DNA from: Caulobacter sp. NIBR1757 | GTDB taxonomy: Bacteria > Pseudomonadota > Alphaproteobacteria > Caulobacterales > Caulobacteraceae | DNA length: 64,000 nucleotides | Direction of reading: 5' to 3' | Assembly: GCF_027912495.1 (NCBI RefSeq) | Contig: NZ_CP115463.1 | Span: 2,441,501 to 2,505,500, forward strand | Shown here: piece by piece, positions 10,944 through 19,885 of the stretch | How positions within the stretch are numbered: the first letter of the stretch is position 1 | How the letters are laid out: each line of letters begins with the position of its first letter | Translations under genes and position numbers: made by a program | The notes under the pieces: model-generated | Databases searched by the model: none | Told to the model about the DNA's origin: nothing | What the model saw: the letters and a program-made list of their open reading frames with translations, nothing else

Positions 10944-11303
10944 TCAAACGATCTGGTGCTCCTCCACAAGGAACAGGGGCGACCTGGTCAGATCGATGAA
11001 CTTGCGCTCGTCTTCCAGCAACTCGAGACCCGCCTTGCGCACCGCCGGATCGTCGCTGCCGAGGTCCTCGATACGGTCCCACCAGAGTTCCGCCACACCG
11101 TCATAGGCCGGCGGGCCACCGCGACTGGCCGCGAGAGCGGCAAAAGCCTCGTCGGGCAGGCTGTGGCTCTGGACGTATCGGCGAATCTTCAGCAGCTCCG
11201 CCCGGGCGGCGACCAGCGGCGCATGGGTCTGTCGCCAATAGCTCTGGAACTCCTCCCGCGTCAGATGCGGCAGGCGGGTCAGGCAGAAGGTGATCTTGAT
11301 CAT
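10944..11303 (-). CDS. EthD domain-containing protein
   Basis: 119 residues beginning MIKITFCLTRLPHLTREEFQSYW, the ferredoxin-like dimeric alpha-beta barrel opening typical of the EthD family (stress-responsive or degradation-associated small proteins). The H-x-P-L motif (THAPLVA) near residue 27 is conserved in the family. Start ATG 11303 is preceded by GGAGGA at a good distance. Monocistronic; the flanking genes are unrelated chaperone and membrane genes. Substrate not predictable. Confidence 0.75.
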   Translation of the reverse strand: MIKITFCLTRLPHLTREEFQSYWRQTHAPLVAARAELLKIRRYVQSHSLPDEAFAALAASRGGPPAYDGVAELWWDRIEDLGSDDPAVRKAGLELLEDERKFIDLTRSPLFLVEEHQIV

Positions 11304-11349
11304 CGGCGTCCTCCGGAACGGGAGGATGCGACCTTGCCCCTGCGTTCGC

Positions 11350-11754
11350 CTAGCCCTTGACCAGGCCCGCCGCGAAATAGCCGGCCGTCGCCACGGTGGC
11401 GGTGATGAAGACGCCCCAGCACAGGTCGGCGGCCACCACCGTCCAGCTGAAGCCCTTGAGGGTCGCCATGTTGGTCAGGTCGTAGGTGGCGTAGGCGATG
11501 AGGCCGAACAGGGCGCCGTTGAACAGGGCCACGGTCCAGGATCCGGCTTCCAGCCCGGGCCGGGTTCCGAAGTAGACGGCCCCGACCAGGTACAGCAGGT
11601 AGAAGGGCACGGCCGCGCTCATCAGCGGCTTTTCCAGCAGCAGCGGGCCCAATTCACGCTGGTAGAGCTTCTGGGCGATGAAGGCCAACCAGACGAAGTC
11701 CACCGCCACGAAGACCCCGGCGGCGGCGATGTAGGCGACGATATATTGCAGCAT
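11350..11754 (-). CDS. DUF2177 family membrane protein
   Basis: 134 residues from the ATG at 11754 (MLQYIVAYIAAAGVFVAVDFVWL). Four hydrophobic helices are readable, with the charged signature FVWLAFIAQKLYQRELGPLL after helix 1 and YATYDLTNMATLKGFSW between helices 3 and 4, both characteristic of DUF2177. Inner-membrane location; function unknown. The 16-residue in-frame upstream extension is not hydrophobic and was rejected. It ends 47 bp from the EthD gene. Confidence 0.8.
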   Translation of the reverse strand: MLQYIVAYIAAAGVFVAVDFVWLAFIAQKLYQRELGPLLLEKPLMSAAVPFYLLYLVGAVYFGTRPGLEAGSWTVALFNGALFGLIAYATYDLTNMATLKGFSWTVVAADLCWGVFITATVATAGYFAAGLVKG

Positions 11755-11805
11755 GGCAGGCTCCCTTCGCGCTGAAGCTAGCGCGTCGGGAGCCCCCGCC
11801 AAGGG

Positions 11806-12813
11806 CTACTCCGCGGCCAGCGCCATGGCGGCGCCGGCGGTCAGGGCCGTCTTGGCCGCCAGTTCGGCCTTGGCCGCCTCGTACTCGGCCGACAGGCGGG
11901 CGACCATCTGGGCCACGGTCGGGATGTCCTTGATGGCGCCGATGCCCTGGCCGCAGCCCCAGATGTCGCGCCAGGCCTTGGCTTCCTGGTTGCCGCCCGA
12001 GCCGAAGTTCATCTTCGACGGATCGCTCTGCGGCAGGTTGTCGGGGTCGAGGCCCGCCGCCACGATCGAGGGGCGCAGGTAGTTGCCGTGCACGCCGGTG
12101 AACAGGTTGGAATAGACGATGTCGCTGGCCGAACTGTCGACGATCATGTCCTTGTAGCCCTGCATGGCGCGGGCTTCCTGGGTGGCGATGAAGGCCGAGC
12201 CGATGTAGGCGAGGTCGGCTCCCATGGCCTGGGCGGCGAGGATCGACTTGCCGTTGGCGATCGAGCCGGACAGGGCCACCGGCCCGTCGAACCACTCGCG
12301 GATCTCCTGGATCAGGGCGAACGGCGACAGCCCGCCCGCATGGCCGCCCGCCCCCGCCGCCACGGGAATCAGGCCGTCGGCGCCCTTCTCGACCGCCTTG
12401 TGGGCAAAGCGGTTGTCGATGACGTCATGCAGGGTGATGCCGCCCCAGGCGTGGACGGCGTTGTTGACGTCCTCGCGGGCCCCCAGCGAGGTGATCATGA
12501 TCGGCGCCTTGTACTTGGCGCACATCTCGATGTCCTCCTCGAGCCGGTTGTTGGTCCGGTGGACGATCTGGTTGACGGCATAGGGGGCCGAAGGCGTATC
12601 GGGGTTGGCCTTGTCCCAGGCGGCCAGTTCCTCGGTGATCTGCGCCAGCCACTCGTCCAGCTGACTGATCGGCCGGGCGTTCAGGGACGGGAAGCTGCCG
12701 ACCACGCCGGCCTTGCACTGGGCGATGACCAGCTCCGGTCCCGAGATGATGAACAGCGGCGAGCCGATGACCGGCAGGCGGAGACGGTCGCGAAGAACGG
12801 GCGGCAGAGCCAT
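11806..12813 (-). CDS. Nitronate monooxygenase-like FMN enzyme
   Basis: 335 residues with a 2-nitropropane dioxygenase/nitronate monooxygenase TIM barrel: RLPVIGSPLFIIS at the N-terminus, VNQIVHRTNN, ADGLIPVAAGAGGHAG (phosphate/FMN loop), PVALSGSIANGKSILAA and GADLAYIGSAFIATQEA. Family members oxidise alkyl nitronates with FMN or act as FMN-dependent oxidoreductases in degradation pathways. A long Ala-rich C-terminal tail is present. An inverted repeat 21-47 bp upstream of the start suggests its own repressor. Enzyme class is firm, substrate is not. Confidence 0.88.
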   Translation of the reverse strand: MALPPVLRDRLRLPVIGSPLFIISGPELVIAQCKAGVVGSFPSLNARPISQLDEWLAQITEELAAWDKANPDTPSAPYAVNQIVHRTNNRLEEDIEMCAKYKAPIMITSLGAREDVNNAVHAWGGITLHDVIDNRFAHKAVEKGADGLIPVAAGAGGHAGGLSPFALIQEIREWFDGPVALSGSIANGKSILAAQAMGADLAYIGSAFIATQEARAMQGYKDMIVDSSASDIVYSNLFTGVHGNYLRPSIVAAGLDPDNLPQSDPSKMNFGSGGNQEAKAWRDIWGCGQGIGAIKDIPTVAQMVARLSAEYEAAKAELAAKTALTAGAAMALAAE

Positions 12814-12833
12814 GGAGTGTCACCTTGGGCGGA

Positions 12834-12860
12834 GTTGATATACGCTGTAAATATAACAAC
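12834..12860. promoter_or_regulatory. Inverted repeat, likely operator upstream of the nitronate monooxygenase-like gene
   Basis: GTTGATATA and TATAACAAC flank a 9-base spacer and pair at eight of nine positions. The site is AT-rich in a GC-rich neighbourhood and lies 21 bases upstream of the leftward start codon, overlapping a plausible leftward promoter (TTGCAC ... TATTTA). A TetR- or MarR-type dimer site is inferred; no adjacent regulator gene is present. Confidence 0.5.
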
Positions 12861-12889
12861 CGTTTGAATCGTGCAACCGTGTCCTTGGG

Positions 12890-13546
12890 TCACTTCGCGG
12901 CGGTGTAGCGGAACACCGCCGCCGGCCCCGGCGCGGCCGAGCCGAAGTCCCGCGCCTCATAGGTCGCCAGCGCCTCCAGCCGGTCCATGGGCAGGAACTC
13001 TCGCAGCGGATCGCCGACCAGAACCTCCTGCCCCGCCGCCAGGCAGCCGTCCAGCAAGGCCGTCATCTTCTCGGCCAGGCCGTATTCATAGAAGACATCC
13101 CCGACCAGCAGGACATCGACCGGCGGCAACGGCGTGGTGGCGGCGTCGCCCCACAGACAGGTCGCCGAAACCCCGTTCAAGCCTGTGTTCAGCTCCGTGG
13201 CCACCACCGCGTAGGGATCGACATCGATGGCGAATATCCGCGCCGCCCTCGCCTTTGCCGCCGCGATAGAGACCACACCCGACCCGCTGCCCAGGTCCAG
13301 CACCCGGCGTCCGGCCACCGCCTCCGGCCGCTCGGCCAGGAACGGGATCAGCGCCCGTCCGCCGCCCCAGATGTGCGCCCAGTAGGGCATGGCGAAGTCG
13401 GGGTTGAGCGCCTGCAACCGGGCAAGACCGCTGCGCGGCCCGGCCAGATGCATCGTCACGCCCGGCAATTCAGCGACCGGCGTCAGCGCCAGATTGGCTT
13501 CGATGAAGGCCCTGGCCTCCGCCCGCACCGACTCGCTCAGGTCCAA
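12890..13546 (-). CDS. Class I methyltransferase, ETF-beta lysine methyltransferase-like
   Basis: 218 residues. SAM-binding motif I is VLDLGSGSGVVSIAAAKA and the acidic motif II is FAIDVDPYAV. The N-terminal MPYWAHIWGGGRAL and the post-motif LLVGDVFYE match the METTL20/ETFB lysine methyltransferase group known from alphaproteobacteria, which trimethylates the electron-transfer flavoprotein beta subunit. The neighbour on the other side is the methylmalonyl-CoA mutase operon (divergent), which fits a role around acyl-CoA oxidation. A ribosomal-protein or other METTL-type target is the main alternative. Confidence 0.75.
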   Translation of the reverse strand: MDLSESVRAEARAFIEANLALTPVAELPGVTMHLAGPRSGLARLQALNPDFAMPYWAHIWGGGRALIPFLAERPEAVAGRRVLDLGSGSGVVSIAAAKARAARIFAIDVDPYAVVATELNTGLNGVSATCLWGDAATTPLPPVDVLLVGDVFYEYGLAEKMTALLDGCLAAGQEVLVGDPLREFLPMDRLEALATYEARDFGSAAPGPAAVFRYTAAK

Positions 13547-13696
13547 GCGACCGCTCCGCCCACAGCCCCGACGGGCCTGTTCGAGCCAATCCCTAGACCA
13601 GCCGCCACGGATGTAAACCCGGCTTCCGGGCGCTTGACGCTCCTTACGTCACAGGCGCATGACGCCCGCGTAAACGTCCCTGCTGGAGCCGCCGAT

Positions 13697-15130
13697 TTGT
13701 CTGGACCTGTCCTGTCCCTGGCCGACGATTTCCCCGCCGCCCCGAAAAAGGCGTGGCTCAGCCTCGTCGAGAAGACGCTCAAAGGCCAGTCCTTCGAGGA
13801 CGCCTTGGTCAGCCACACCGTCGGCGGCATCGCCATCCAGCCGCTCTACACCGAGGGCCCGCGGAACCCGCGCGATCTTCGGGCCCGCGACGCCACCCGT
13901 CCCTGGGACCTGCGCACCGTCGTCGCCCATCCGGACCCGGCCCGCGCCAACGCCGATATCCTGAAAGACCTCGAACAGGGCGCTGCGTCGGTCCTCGTCC
14001 GGATCGACCCCACCGGCCGGAACGGCGTCGCCGTGGCCGATGTGCAGGGCCTGGCCCGCGTCCTCGACGGCGTGCTGCTTGATCTCGCCCCCGTCGCCCT
14101 CGACGCCGGCTTCCTCGGCCCCAAGGCGGCCGACTGGCTGGCCAGCCTGGCCAAGGCCGCGCCAGGCGCCCCCCTCGCCTTCCACATGGACCCGCTCAGC
14201 GCCTTCGCCCGCGCCGGCGCCTCGCCCGGGCCCATGGAGAGCCACCTGGTCTCGGCCGCCACGGTCGGCGCCCGCCTGCTCGGCATCCATCCCAAGGCCA
14301 GACTGATGCTGGCCAGCGGCACGGTGGTGCATGAGGCCGGCGGCGGCGAATCCGAAGAACTGGCGGTGATGACCGCCGCCGCCGTCGCCTACGCCCGGGC
14401 CCTGGTCCGCGCCGGCCTGAGCATGGAGCAGGCTTTCGGAGCCATCACCCTCGGCGTCTCCCTCGACGGCGAGTACTTCACCAGCATCGCCAAGCTGCGC
14501 GCCGCCAAGGTGCTCTGGGCCCGCGTCACCGCCGCCTGCGGCGTCAGTGTCGCCCCGACGGTCGAGGTTCGCACCTCCCACCGCATGCTGACGAAGAAGG
14601 ACCCCTGGACCAACCTGCTGCGCCTCACCGCCGCCGGATTCGCCGGGGCCGTGGGCGGGGCAGACGCCATTGTCATGGGCGCCTATACCGACGCGCTGGG
14701 CCTGCCGACCACCTTCGCCCGCCGCCAGAGCCGCAACACCCAGCTGGTGTTGATGGAGGAGGCCAACCTCGGCCGCGTGGCCGACCCGGCCGGCGGCGCC
14801 GGCTACCTCGAAACCCTGACCGATCAGATCGCCCGCGCCGCCTGGGGCGGCTTCCAGGCGATCGAGGCCGAGGGCGGCCTGATCGAGGCCCTCACCAAGG
14901 GGGTGGTCGCCAAGGCCGTCATCGCCACCCGCGACGCCTGGCTCGCCGCACCGCGCAAGATCCTCGGCGTCAACGCCTTCCCCAACGCCGCCGAAACCCC
15001 GGCCGAGGTCGAGACGCCCGACGTCGCCGCCTTCGCCCTGCCGGTTCCCGAGCTACGTATCCCTGGCCCCTCGGCCAGCTGTCCGCCGCTCGCCCCCGTC
15101 CGCCTCGCCGCCGCTCTCGAGGAGGCCTGA
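13697..15130 (+). CDS. mutA: Methylmalonyl-CoA mutase, small (beta) subunit
   Basis: 477 residues from a TTG at 13697, chosen because TGGAG lies eight bases upstream and the homologous region begins here (LSLADDFPAAPKKAWLSLVEKTLKG); earlier in-frame codons give nonsense sequence. Contains the mutase TIM-barrel half (TIGIHPKARLM-like region, FARRQSRNTQLVLMEEANLGRVADPAGGAGYLE). It stops after an Ala/Pro-rich tail and has no C-terminal cobalamin-type domain. Paired with mutB four bases downstream; together they interconvert methylmalonyl-CoA and succinyl-CoA in propionate metabolism. Confidence 0.92.
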   Translation: MSGPVLSLADDFPAAPKKAWLSLVEKTLKGQSFEDALVSHTVGGIAIQPLYTEGPRNPRDLRARDATRPWDLRTVVAHPDPARANADILKDLEQGAASVLVRIDPTGRNGVAVADVQGLARVLDGVLLDLAPVALDAGFLGPKAADWLASLAKAAPGAPLAFHMDPLSAFARAGASPGPMESHLVSAATVGARLLGIHPKARLMLASGTVVHEAGGGESEELAVMTAAAVAYARALVRAGLSMEQAFGAITLGVSLDGEYFTSIAKLRAAKVLWARVTAACGVSVAPTVEVRTSHRMLTKKDPWTNLLRLTAAGFAGAVGGADAIVMGAYTDALGLPTTFARRQSRNTQLVLMEEANLGRVADPAGGAGYLETLTDQIARAAWGGFQAIEAEGGLIEALTKGVVAKAVIATRDAWLAAPRKILGVNAFPNAAETPAEVETPDVAAFALPVPELRIPGPSASCPPLAPVRLAAALEEA

Positions 15131-15133
15131 ACC

Positions 15134-17293
15134 ATGTCGACCTTCCCCAACTTCGCCGACCTGCCATTCGACGCCGACCTCAAGGTCGCCGCCCCCACGC
15201 CGGGCGAGACCTGGGACACGCCCGAAGGCGTCTCGGTCGCCCCGTCCTATGGTCCCGAAGACACCGCCGATCTCGACTTCCTGACCGGCTACCCGGGCGT
15301 CGCCCCGTTCCTGCGTGGCCCTTACCCGACGATGTACGTCACCAATCCCTGGACGGTGCGCCAGTACGCCGGCTTCTCGACGGCCGAGGACAGCAACGCC
15401 TTCTACCGCCGCAACCTGGCCGCGGGGCAGATGGGTCTGTCGGTCGCCTTCGACCTGGCCACCCACCGCGGCTACGATTCGGACCATGAGCGGGTGAAGG
15501 GGGATGTCGGCATGGCCGGCGTCGCCATCGACAGCATCCTCGACATGCGCACCCTGTTCGACGGCATCCCGCTCGACAAGATGAGCGTCTCGATGACCAT
15601 GAACGGCGCCGTCCTGCCGATCCTGGCCCTCTACATCGTCGCCGCCGAGGAACAGGGCGTTCCCCCCGAAAAGTTGTCCGGGACCATCCAGAACGACATC
15701 CTCAAGGAGTTCATGGTCCGCAACACCTACATCTACCCGCCGGCCCCCAGCATGCGGATCATTTCGGACATTTTTTCATACACTTCGACGCACATGCCGA
15801 AGTTCAACTCGATCTCGATTTCCGGCTATCACATGCAGGAAGCCGGGGCGACGGCCGACCTCGAGCTGGCCTACACCCTCGCCGACGGCATCGAGTACGC
15901 CCGGGCCGGCGTCGCCGCCGGCATGGACATCGACGTCTTCGCCCCGCGCCTGAGCTTCTTCTGGGCCATCGGCATGAACTACTTCATGGAAGTGGCCAAG
16001 ATGCGGGCCGCCCGCCTGCTCTGGGCCCGCCTGATGAAGCGGGAGTTCAATCCCAAGGACAGCCGCTCGCTGTCCTTGCGCACCCACAGCCAGACCTCCG
16101 GCTGGTCGCTGGCCGCCCAGGACGTGTTCAACAACGTCTCCCGCACCGCCGTCGAGGCCATGGCCGCCGTCAATGGCCAGACCCAATCGCTGCACACCAA
16201 CTCCTTGGACGAAGCCCTTGCTTTACCGACGGATTTCTCGGCCCGCATCAGCCGCAACACCCAGCTGTTCCTGCAGCTGGAGAGCGGCACGACCCGCGTC
16301 GCCGACCCCTGGGGCGGCAGCTACTACGTCGAGCGCCTGACCCACGACCTGGCCGCCCGGGCGCTGGAACACATCGAGGAAGTCGAAGCCCTCGGCGGCA
16401 TGGCCAAGGCCATCGAACAGGGTCTGCCGAAGCTCCGCATCGAGGAAGCCGCCGCCCGCACCCAGGCCCGCATCGACGCCAATCGCCAGAGCGTGGTCGG
16501 CGTCAACCGCTACCGCCCGGAAGTCGCCGACGACATCCCGGTGCTCAAGGTCGACAACGCCGCGGTCCGTGCGGCGCAGCTGGAAAAGCTCAATCGTCTC
16601 AAGGCGGAACGCAACGAAGCTGAGACGCAAAGAGCCCTCCAGGCCCTGGAAGACGGCGCGCGTGGCGACGGCAACCTGCTGGCCCTCGCTGTCGACGCCG
16701 GCCGCGCCAAGGCGACGCTCGGCGAAATCAGCTATGCTCTGGAAAAGGTCTTCGGCCGCCACCGCGCCGAGATCAAATCGATCACGGGCGTCTACATGAA
16801 GGAAGCCGGCTCCAACCCCGCCGTGGCCCGCGCCAAGGCCATGGTCGACGCCTTCGAGCAGGCCGACGGCCGCCGCCCGCGCATCCTGATCGCCAAGATG
16901 GGCCAGGACGGCCACGACCGCGGCCAGAAGGTGATCGCCACCGCCTTCGCCGACCTCGGCTTCGACGTCGACATCGGCCCCCTGTTCCAGACCCCGGCCG
17001 AAGCCGCCCGCCAGGCGGTCGAGAACGACGTCCACGTCGTCGGCGCCAGCTCCCTGGCCGCCGGCCACCTGACCCTCGCCCCGGAACTGAAGGAGGAGCT
17101 GGCCAAACAGGGCCGCCCCGACATCATGACGGTGATCGGCGGCGTCATCCCGCAGCAGGACTGGCCCGCACTCGAAGCTGCCGGCGTCGCCGCCATCTTC
17201 CCGCCGGGCACGGTGATCGCGGAGGCCGCCATCGACCTCCTCGAGAAGCTCAACCGACAGCTCGGCTATGAGCAGGCGGCGGCGGCGGAATAG
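15134..17293 (+). CDS. mutB: Methylmalonyl-CoA mutase, large (alpha) subunit
   Basis: 719 residues. The catalytic barrel is complete ([47 protein letters not shown]). The C-terminal B12-binding domain carries the base-off cobalamin motif DGHDRG within [15 protein letters not shown], then the GASSLAAGH and GGVIPQQD loops. It isomerises (R)-methylmalonyl-CoA to succinyl-CoA by a radical mechanism. Directly follows mutA. MeaB, its GTPase chaperone, lies 2.6 kb downstream. No methylmalonyl-CoA epimerase is in the window. Confidence 0.97.
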   Translation: MSTFPNFADLPFDADLKVAAPTPGETWDTPEGVSVAPSYGPEDTADLDFLTGYPGVAPFLRGPYPTMYVTNPWTVRQYAGFSTAEDSNAFYRRNLAAGQMGLSVAFDLATHRGYDSDHERVKGDVGMAGVAIDSILDMRTLFDGIPLDKMSVSMTMNGAVLPILALYIVAAEEQGVPPEKLSGTIQNDILKEFMVRNTYIYPPAPSMRIISDIFSYTSTHMPKFNSISISGYHMQEAGATADLELAYTLADGIEYARAGVAAGMDIDVFAPRLSFFWAIGMNYFMEVAKMRAARLLWARLMKREFNPKDSRSLSLRTHSQTSGWSLAAQDVFNNVSRTAVEAMAAVNGQTQSLHTNSLDEALALPTDFSARISRNTQLFLQLESGTTRVADPWGGSYYVERLTHDLAARALEHIEEVEALGGMAKAIEQGLPKLRIEEAAARTQARIDANRQSVVGVNRYRPEVADDIPVLKVDNAAVRAAQLEKLNRLKAERNEAETQRALQALEDGARGDGNLLALAVDAGRAKATLGEISYALEKVFGRHRAEIKSITGVYMKEAGSNPAVARAKAMVDAFEQADGRRPRILIAKMGQDGHDRGQKVIATAFADLGFDVDIGPLFQTPAEAARQAVENDVHVVGASSLAAGHLTLAPELKEELAKQGRPDIMTVIGGVIPQQDWPALEAAGVAAIFPPGTVIAEAAIDLLEKLNRQLGYEQAAAAE

Positions 17294-17385
17294 AAGCGCG
17301 CGGAGGCTTCACAGCCTCTGCACAGTTCGTCCCGCGCCGGTTGATGGCTCGCGAGCAGAAGAAGCTCCAGCACAGGAGCCCCACC

Positions 17386-17832
17386 ATGCCCGCCCCCCGT
17401 CTCTCACCCCAACGCATCACCTTCGCCGCCGTCACCGCCTGGCTGCTGCCCTCGCTGATCCTCGCCAACCTGATCATGATCGGCGACGCCTTCACCTCGA
17501 CCGGCCCGGACGCCGACATGATCAGCGCCGCCGTCACCGCCTGGACGGCCGGGCCGGTCATGGGCCTGCTCATGGGCTGGCCCTTCCTGCTGGCTGCCTT
17601 CGCCGCCTGGGGGTTGCTGCATCACTGGCGGCTGGCCACGCCCAAGGTCGCGGCCGGGGTCGGCCTGCTGTGCGGCGCGGCGGCCGGCATCGCGCTCGGC
17701 GGCCGCGGGGGCGAGACGCAGTGGATCTTCGCAGGTCCGGTCATTGGCGCCATCACAGGACTTGCGGTCTGGTGGGTAGCCTACGGCCTCCCTCGCGGCG
17801 AGACGGCCCTAGCTGATCCCCGTCAGCCCTGA
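17386..17832 (+). CDS. Small multi-pass membrane protein
   Basis: 148 residues from the ATG at 17386, which has AGGAG eight bases upstream; an in-frame TTG at 17341 would add a polar extension. Four hydrophobic segments are visible (ITFAAVTAWLLPSLILANLI, a Gly/Trp-rich second pair, and IGAITGLAVWWVAYG at the end). No family recognised. It follows mutB by about 90 bp on the same strand and its 3' end overlaps the convergent SDR gene by 24 bp. Confidence 0.65.
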   Translation: MPAPRLSPQRITFAAVTAWLLPSLILANLIMIGDAFTSTGPDADMISAAVTAWTAGPVMGLLMGWPFLLAAFAAWGLLHHWRLATPKVAAGVGLLCGAAAGIALGGRGGETQWIFAGPVIGAITGLAVWWVAYGLPRGETALADPRQP

Positions 17833-18648
17833 ATCCACCGCCAGCGTCTGCCCCGTCACATAGACGCTCTCCTCGCCGATGAAGAACAGCGCCGCATAGG
17901 CCACCTCCCAGCCCGTCGCCTGGCGCCCGAACGGCGTCGGCGACCTGCCCCGGCTCGGCCGCCCCTGCGTCGCCGCCCGGCCCAGCGGCGTATCGACCAG
18001 CCCCGGCGCCACGATGTTGGCCCGCACGCCCTTGCGCGCGCCCTCCAGCGCCACGTGCCGCATCAGCCCGCCCAACGCCGCCTTCGACGAATCATAGGCC
18101 GGCAACCGCGACCCGGCGACCAGCCCGGCGATCGAGCTGATGAACACCACCGACCCGCCCGGCTCCATCACCGGCAACGCCTCGCGGCAGCACAGCATCG
18201 GCCCGCGCAGGTTGACCGCCAGCACCGTGTCCCAGTCCGAAGCCCTGGTCGCCGCCAGCCCCAGGCCGCCCAGCCCGATGCCGACGTTCAGCGCCAGCCC
18301 GTCAAGGCCGCCCAGACCGCGCACGGCCGACGCCACCATCTCCACGACGTCGGTTTCATGGGCAATGTCGGCGGCGATGGCGAACGCCTGGCCGCCCTCG
18401 GCCTCGATCAGCCGCACCGTCTCGGCGGCGCTGGCTTCGTCGCGGTCAGCAACGGCGACATGCGCCCCTTCCCTGGCGAACAGCAGGCTCATCGCCCGAC
18501 CGTTGCCGACCGGGTCGGTCGCCGCGTCGACCACCCGCTGGCCGCCACCGACCACCAGCACCCGGCGGCCCTTCAGCCGCCCCCGCCCCGGCGCCAGCCC
18601 TTGCGATTCCGCGCTCGGCGGCCGGACATAGCGTTCTTCATCGGCCAT
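17809..18648 (-). CDS. SDR family oxidoreductase with an extended nucleotide-binding loop
   Basis: 279 residues of Rossmann short-chain dehydrogenase. The glycine motif is lengthened: VVGGG is followed by about ten extra residues before GNGRAMSLLF. VAVADRD at the end of beta-2 favours NAD(H). The catalytic serine and Y-x-x-x-K are present (VFISSIAGL, YDSSKAALGGL). The substrate is unknown; it lies between propionate-pathway genes but on the opposite strand. The C-terminal TGQTLAVDSG is standard for the family. Confidence 0.85.
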   Translation of the reverse strand: MADEERYVRPPSAESQGLAPGRGRLKGRRVLVVGGGQRVVDAATDPVGNGRAMSLLFAREGAHVAVADRDEASAAETVRLIEAEGGQAFAIAADIAHETDVVEMVASAVRGLGGLDGLALNVGIGLGGLGLAATRASDWDTVLAVNLRGPMLCCREALPVMEPGGSVVFISSIAGLVAGSRLPAYDSSKAALGGLMRHVALEGARKGVRANIVAPGLVDTPLGRAATQGRPSRGRSPTPFGRQATGWEVAYAALFFIGEESVYVTGQTLAVDSGLTGIS

Positions 18649-18705
18649 GCGTCGTCTCTCCCCGTCTTTCGTTGGGGTCAGTCTCGCCTGCGATTTTCCG
18701 AATGC

Positions 18706-19116
18706 CTAGTGCGCGTACTTGCTGCGCGGCTTCTTGCGCGCGTGCTTCTTGAGCGGAACGTCTTCGGGGGCGCCGTGGCGGTCCTCGATGTCCTTCTGCA
18801 GCGCCGTGGCCGCCATCAGGTGGCCTTGCCAGAGGAAGTCGACCGCCGAGCCCAGCACAGGCACCGCGCTCGCCCCGCTATCGACCAGCAGGTAGGTCAG
18901 CATGCGCAGGAAGGTGGCGATGCCGACCCCGGCCCGGAGGGCCTCGAACAGCAGGAACGCCGCGCCGCCCACGCTGTAGACCGTCCCGGCCACCGGCACC
19001 CAGGTCAACAGCCCGTCCAGCCCGACGCCGAACGGCCCGATGCCGATAACCCGGTCGGAGATGGTCTTGATCGCCTCGGCGGACTTCCAGGCGGAGTGTG
19101 CGCGTTCACGGGTCAT
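18706..19116 (-). CDS. DUF4112 domain-containing membrane protein (copy 1)
   Basis: 136 residues. The DUF4112 signature is clear: DRVIGIGPFGVGLDGLLTWVPVAGTVYS followed by two hydrophobic helices and LLVDSGASAVPVLGSAVDFLWQGH in separate blocks. The C-terminus is a strongly basic tail (LKKHARKKPRSKYAH). Function unknown. The next gene on the same strand is a second DUF4112 protein 42 bp upstream, so this is a tandem duplication. Confidence 0.82.
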   Translation of the reverse strand: MTRERAHSAWKSAEAIKTISDRVIGIGPFGVGLDGLLTWVPVAGTVYSVGGAAFLLFEALRAGVGIATFLRMLTYLLVDSGASAVPVLGSAVDFLWQGHLMAATALQKDIEDRHGAPEDVPLKKHARKKPRSKYAH

Positions 19117-19158
19117 GGTGAACGCAGCGTATAACGACGTTGTCGGTTCCGGTAGGGG

Positions 19159-19695
19159 TCAGACCTGCGGCGGAATGGTCGGCAGGTCGATGGGCTTCGG
19201 TCGCTTGCCGTCGCCGCCCAGGAAGATGATCCGCCGGTCTTCCTTGCCCGCTCGGACTCGCCCCATCAGGTCGCGGTACTCGACGGTGTGCAGCGCCTCT
19301 TCCCGCGTGCCTTCGAAATAGATGGTCTCTTCCATGTGCTTGAGCAGCATGTCGGCCGCCCATTTGTGGCCGGTGAACAGGGCGTCGGCCACCGCCCCGG
19401 CCTTGCCGAACAACGGCGCCACGGTATCGACGACCAGGATGGCGCTCATCTGGATCAGGATCATCGGCGCGGCCCGCGCCCGGATGCCCTGCAGCACCAG
19501 CAGCGCCCCGGCCAGGCCGCTGTAGGCGACGCCCGGATTGACCTTGCCGATGTTGGGCAGGAAGTTCAGCGCCGTATCCATGCCGACGCCGAACGGCCCG
19601 ACCCCGACGATGTTGTCGGACAGCTTTTTGATCTGCTCGACATTCTTGCGGATGTTGTGCAGCTCGATGTGGGTACGGGCCAGGATCATCGTCAA
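19159..19695 (-). CDS. DUF4112 domain-containing membrane protein (copy 2)
   Basis: 178 residues, longer than its neighbour. The shared core includes SDNIVGVGPFGVGMDTALNF, ILVVDTVAPLFGKAGAVADA and LFTGHKWAADMLLKH. In place of the basic tail of copy 1 it has a C-terminal extension of about 40 residues (EYRDLMGRVRAGKEDRRI..., ending LPTIPPQV). Both copies keep the GxGPFGVGxD motif. Inner-membrane location predicted, role unknown. Confidence 0.82.
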   Translation of the reverse strand: MTMILARTHIELHNIRKNVEQIKKLSDNIVGVGPFGVGMDTALNFLPNIGKVNPGVAYSGLAGALLVLQGIRARAAPMILIQMSAILVVDTVAPLFGKAGAVADALFTGHKWAADMLLKHMEETIYFEGTREEALHTVEYRDLMGRVRAGKEDRRIIFLGGDGKRPKPIDLPTIPPQV

Positions 19696-19885
19696 CTCCA
19701 GGTCACGGCGGAGCCGCGACGCCCCTCATGTCAGGGCACTGTGCCTGATAGTTGACGGAATATGAATGCCGCGCCGAGCGGATTCATCGCTGGGCCTGCC
19801 GGCGCCCGTTCGCGCTTCCCGCGACAGGCGAATTTGACCGCATCGGCGGCTTCCGTCCGGCCCTCGCCTCGCCTAAAGCCTGCCC

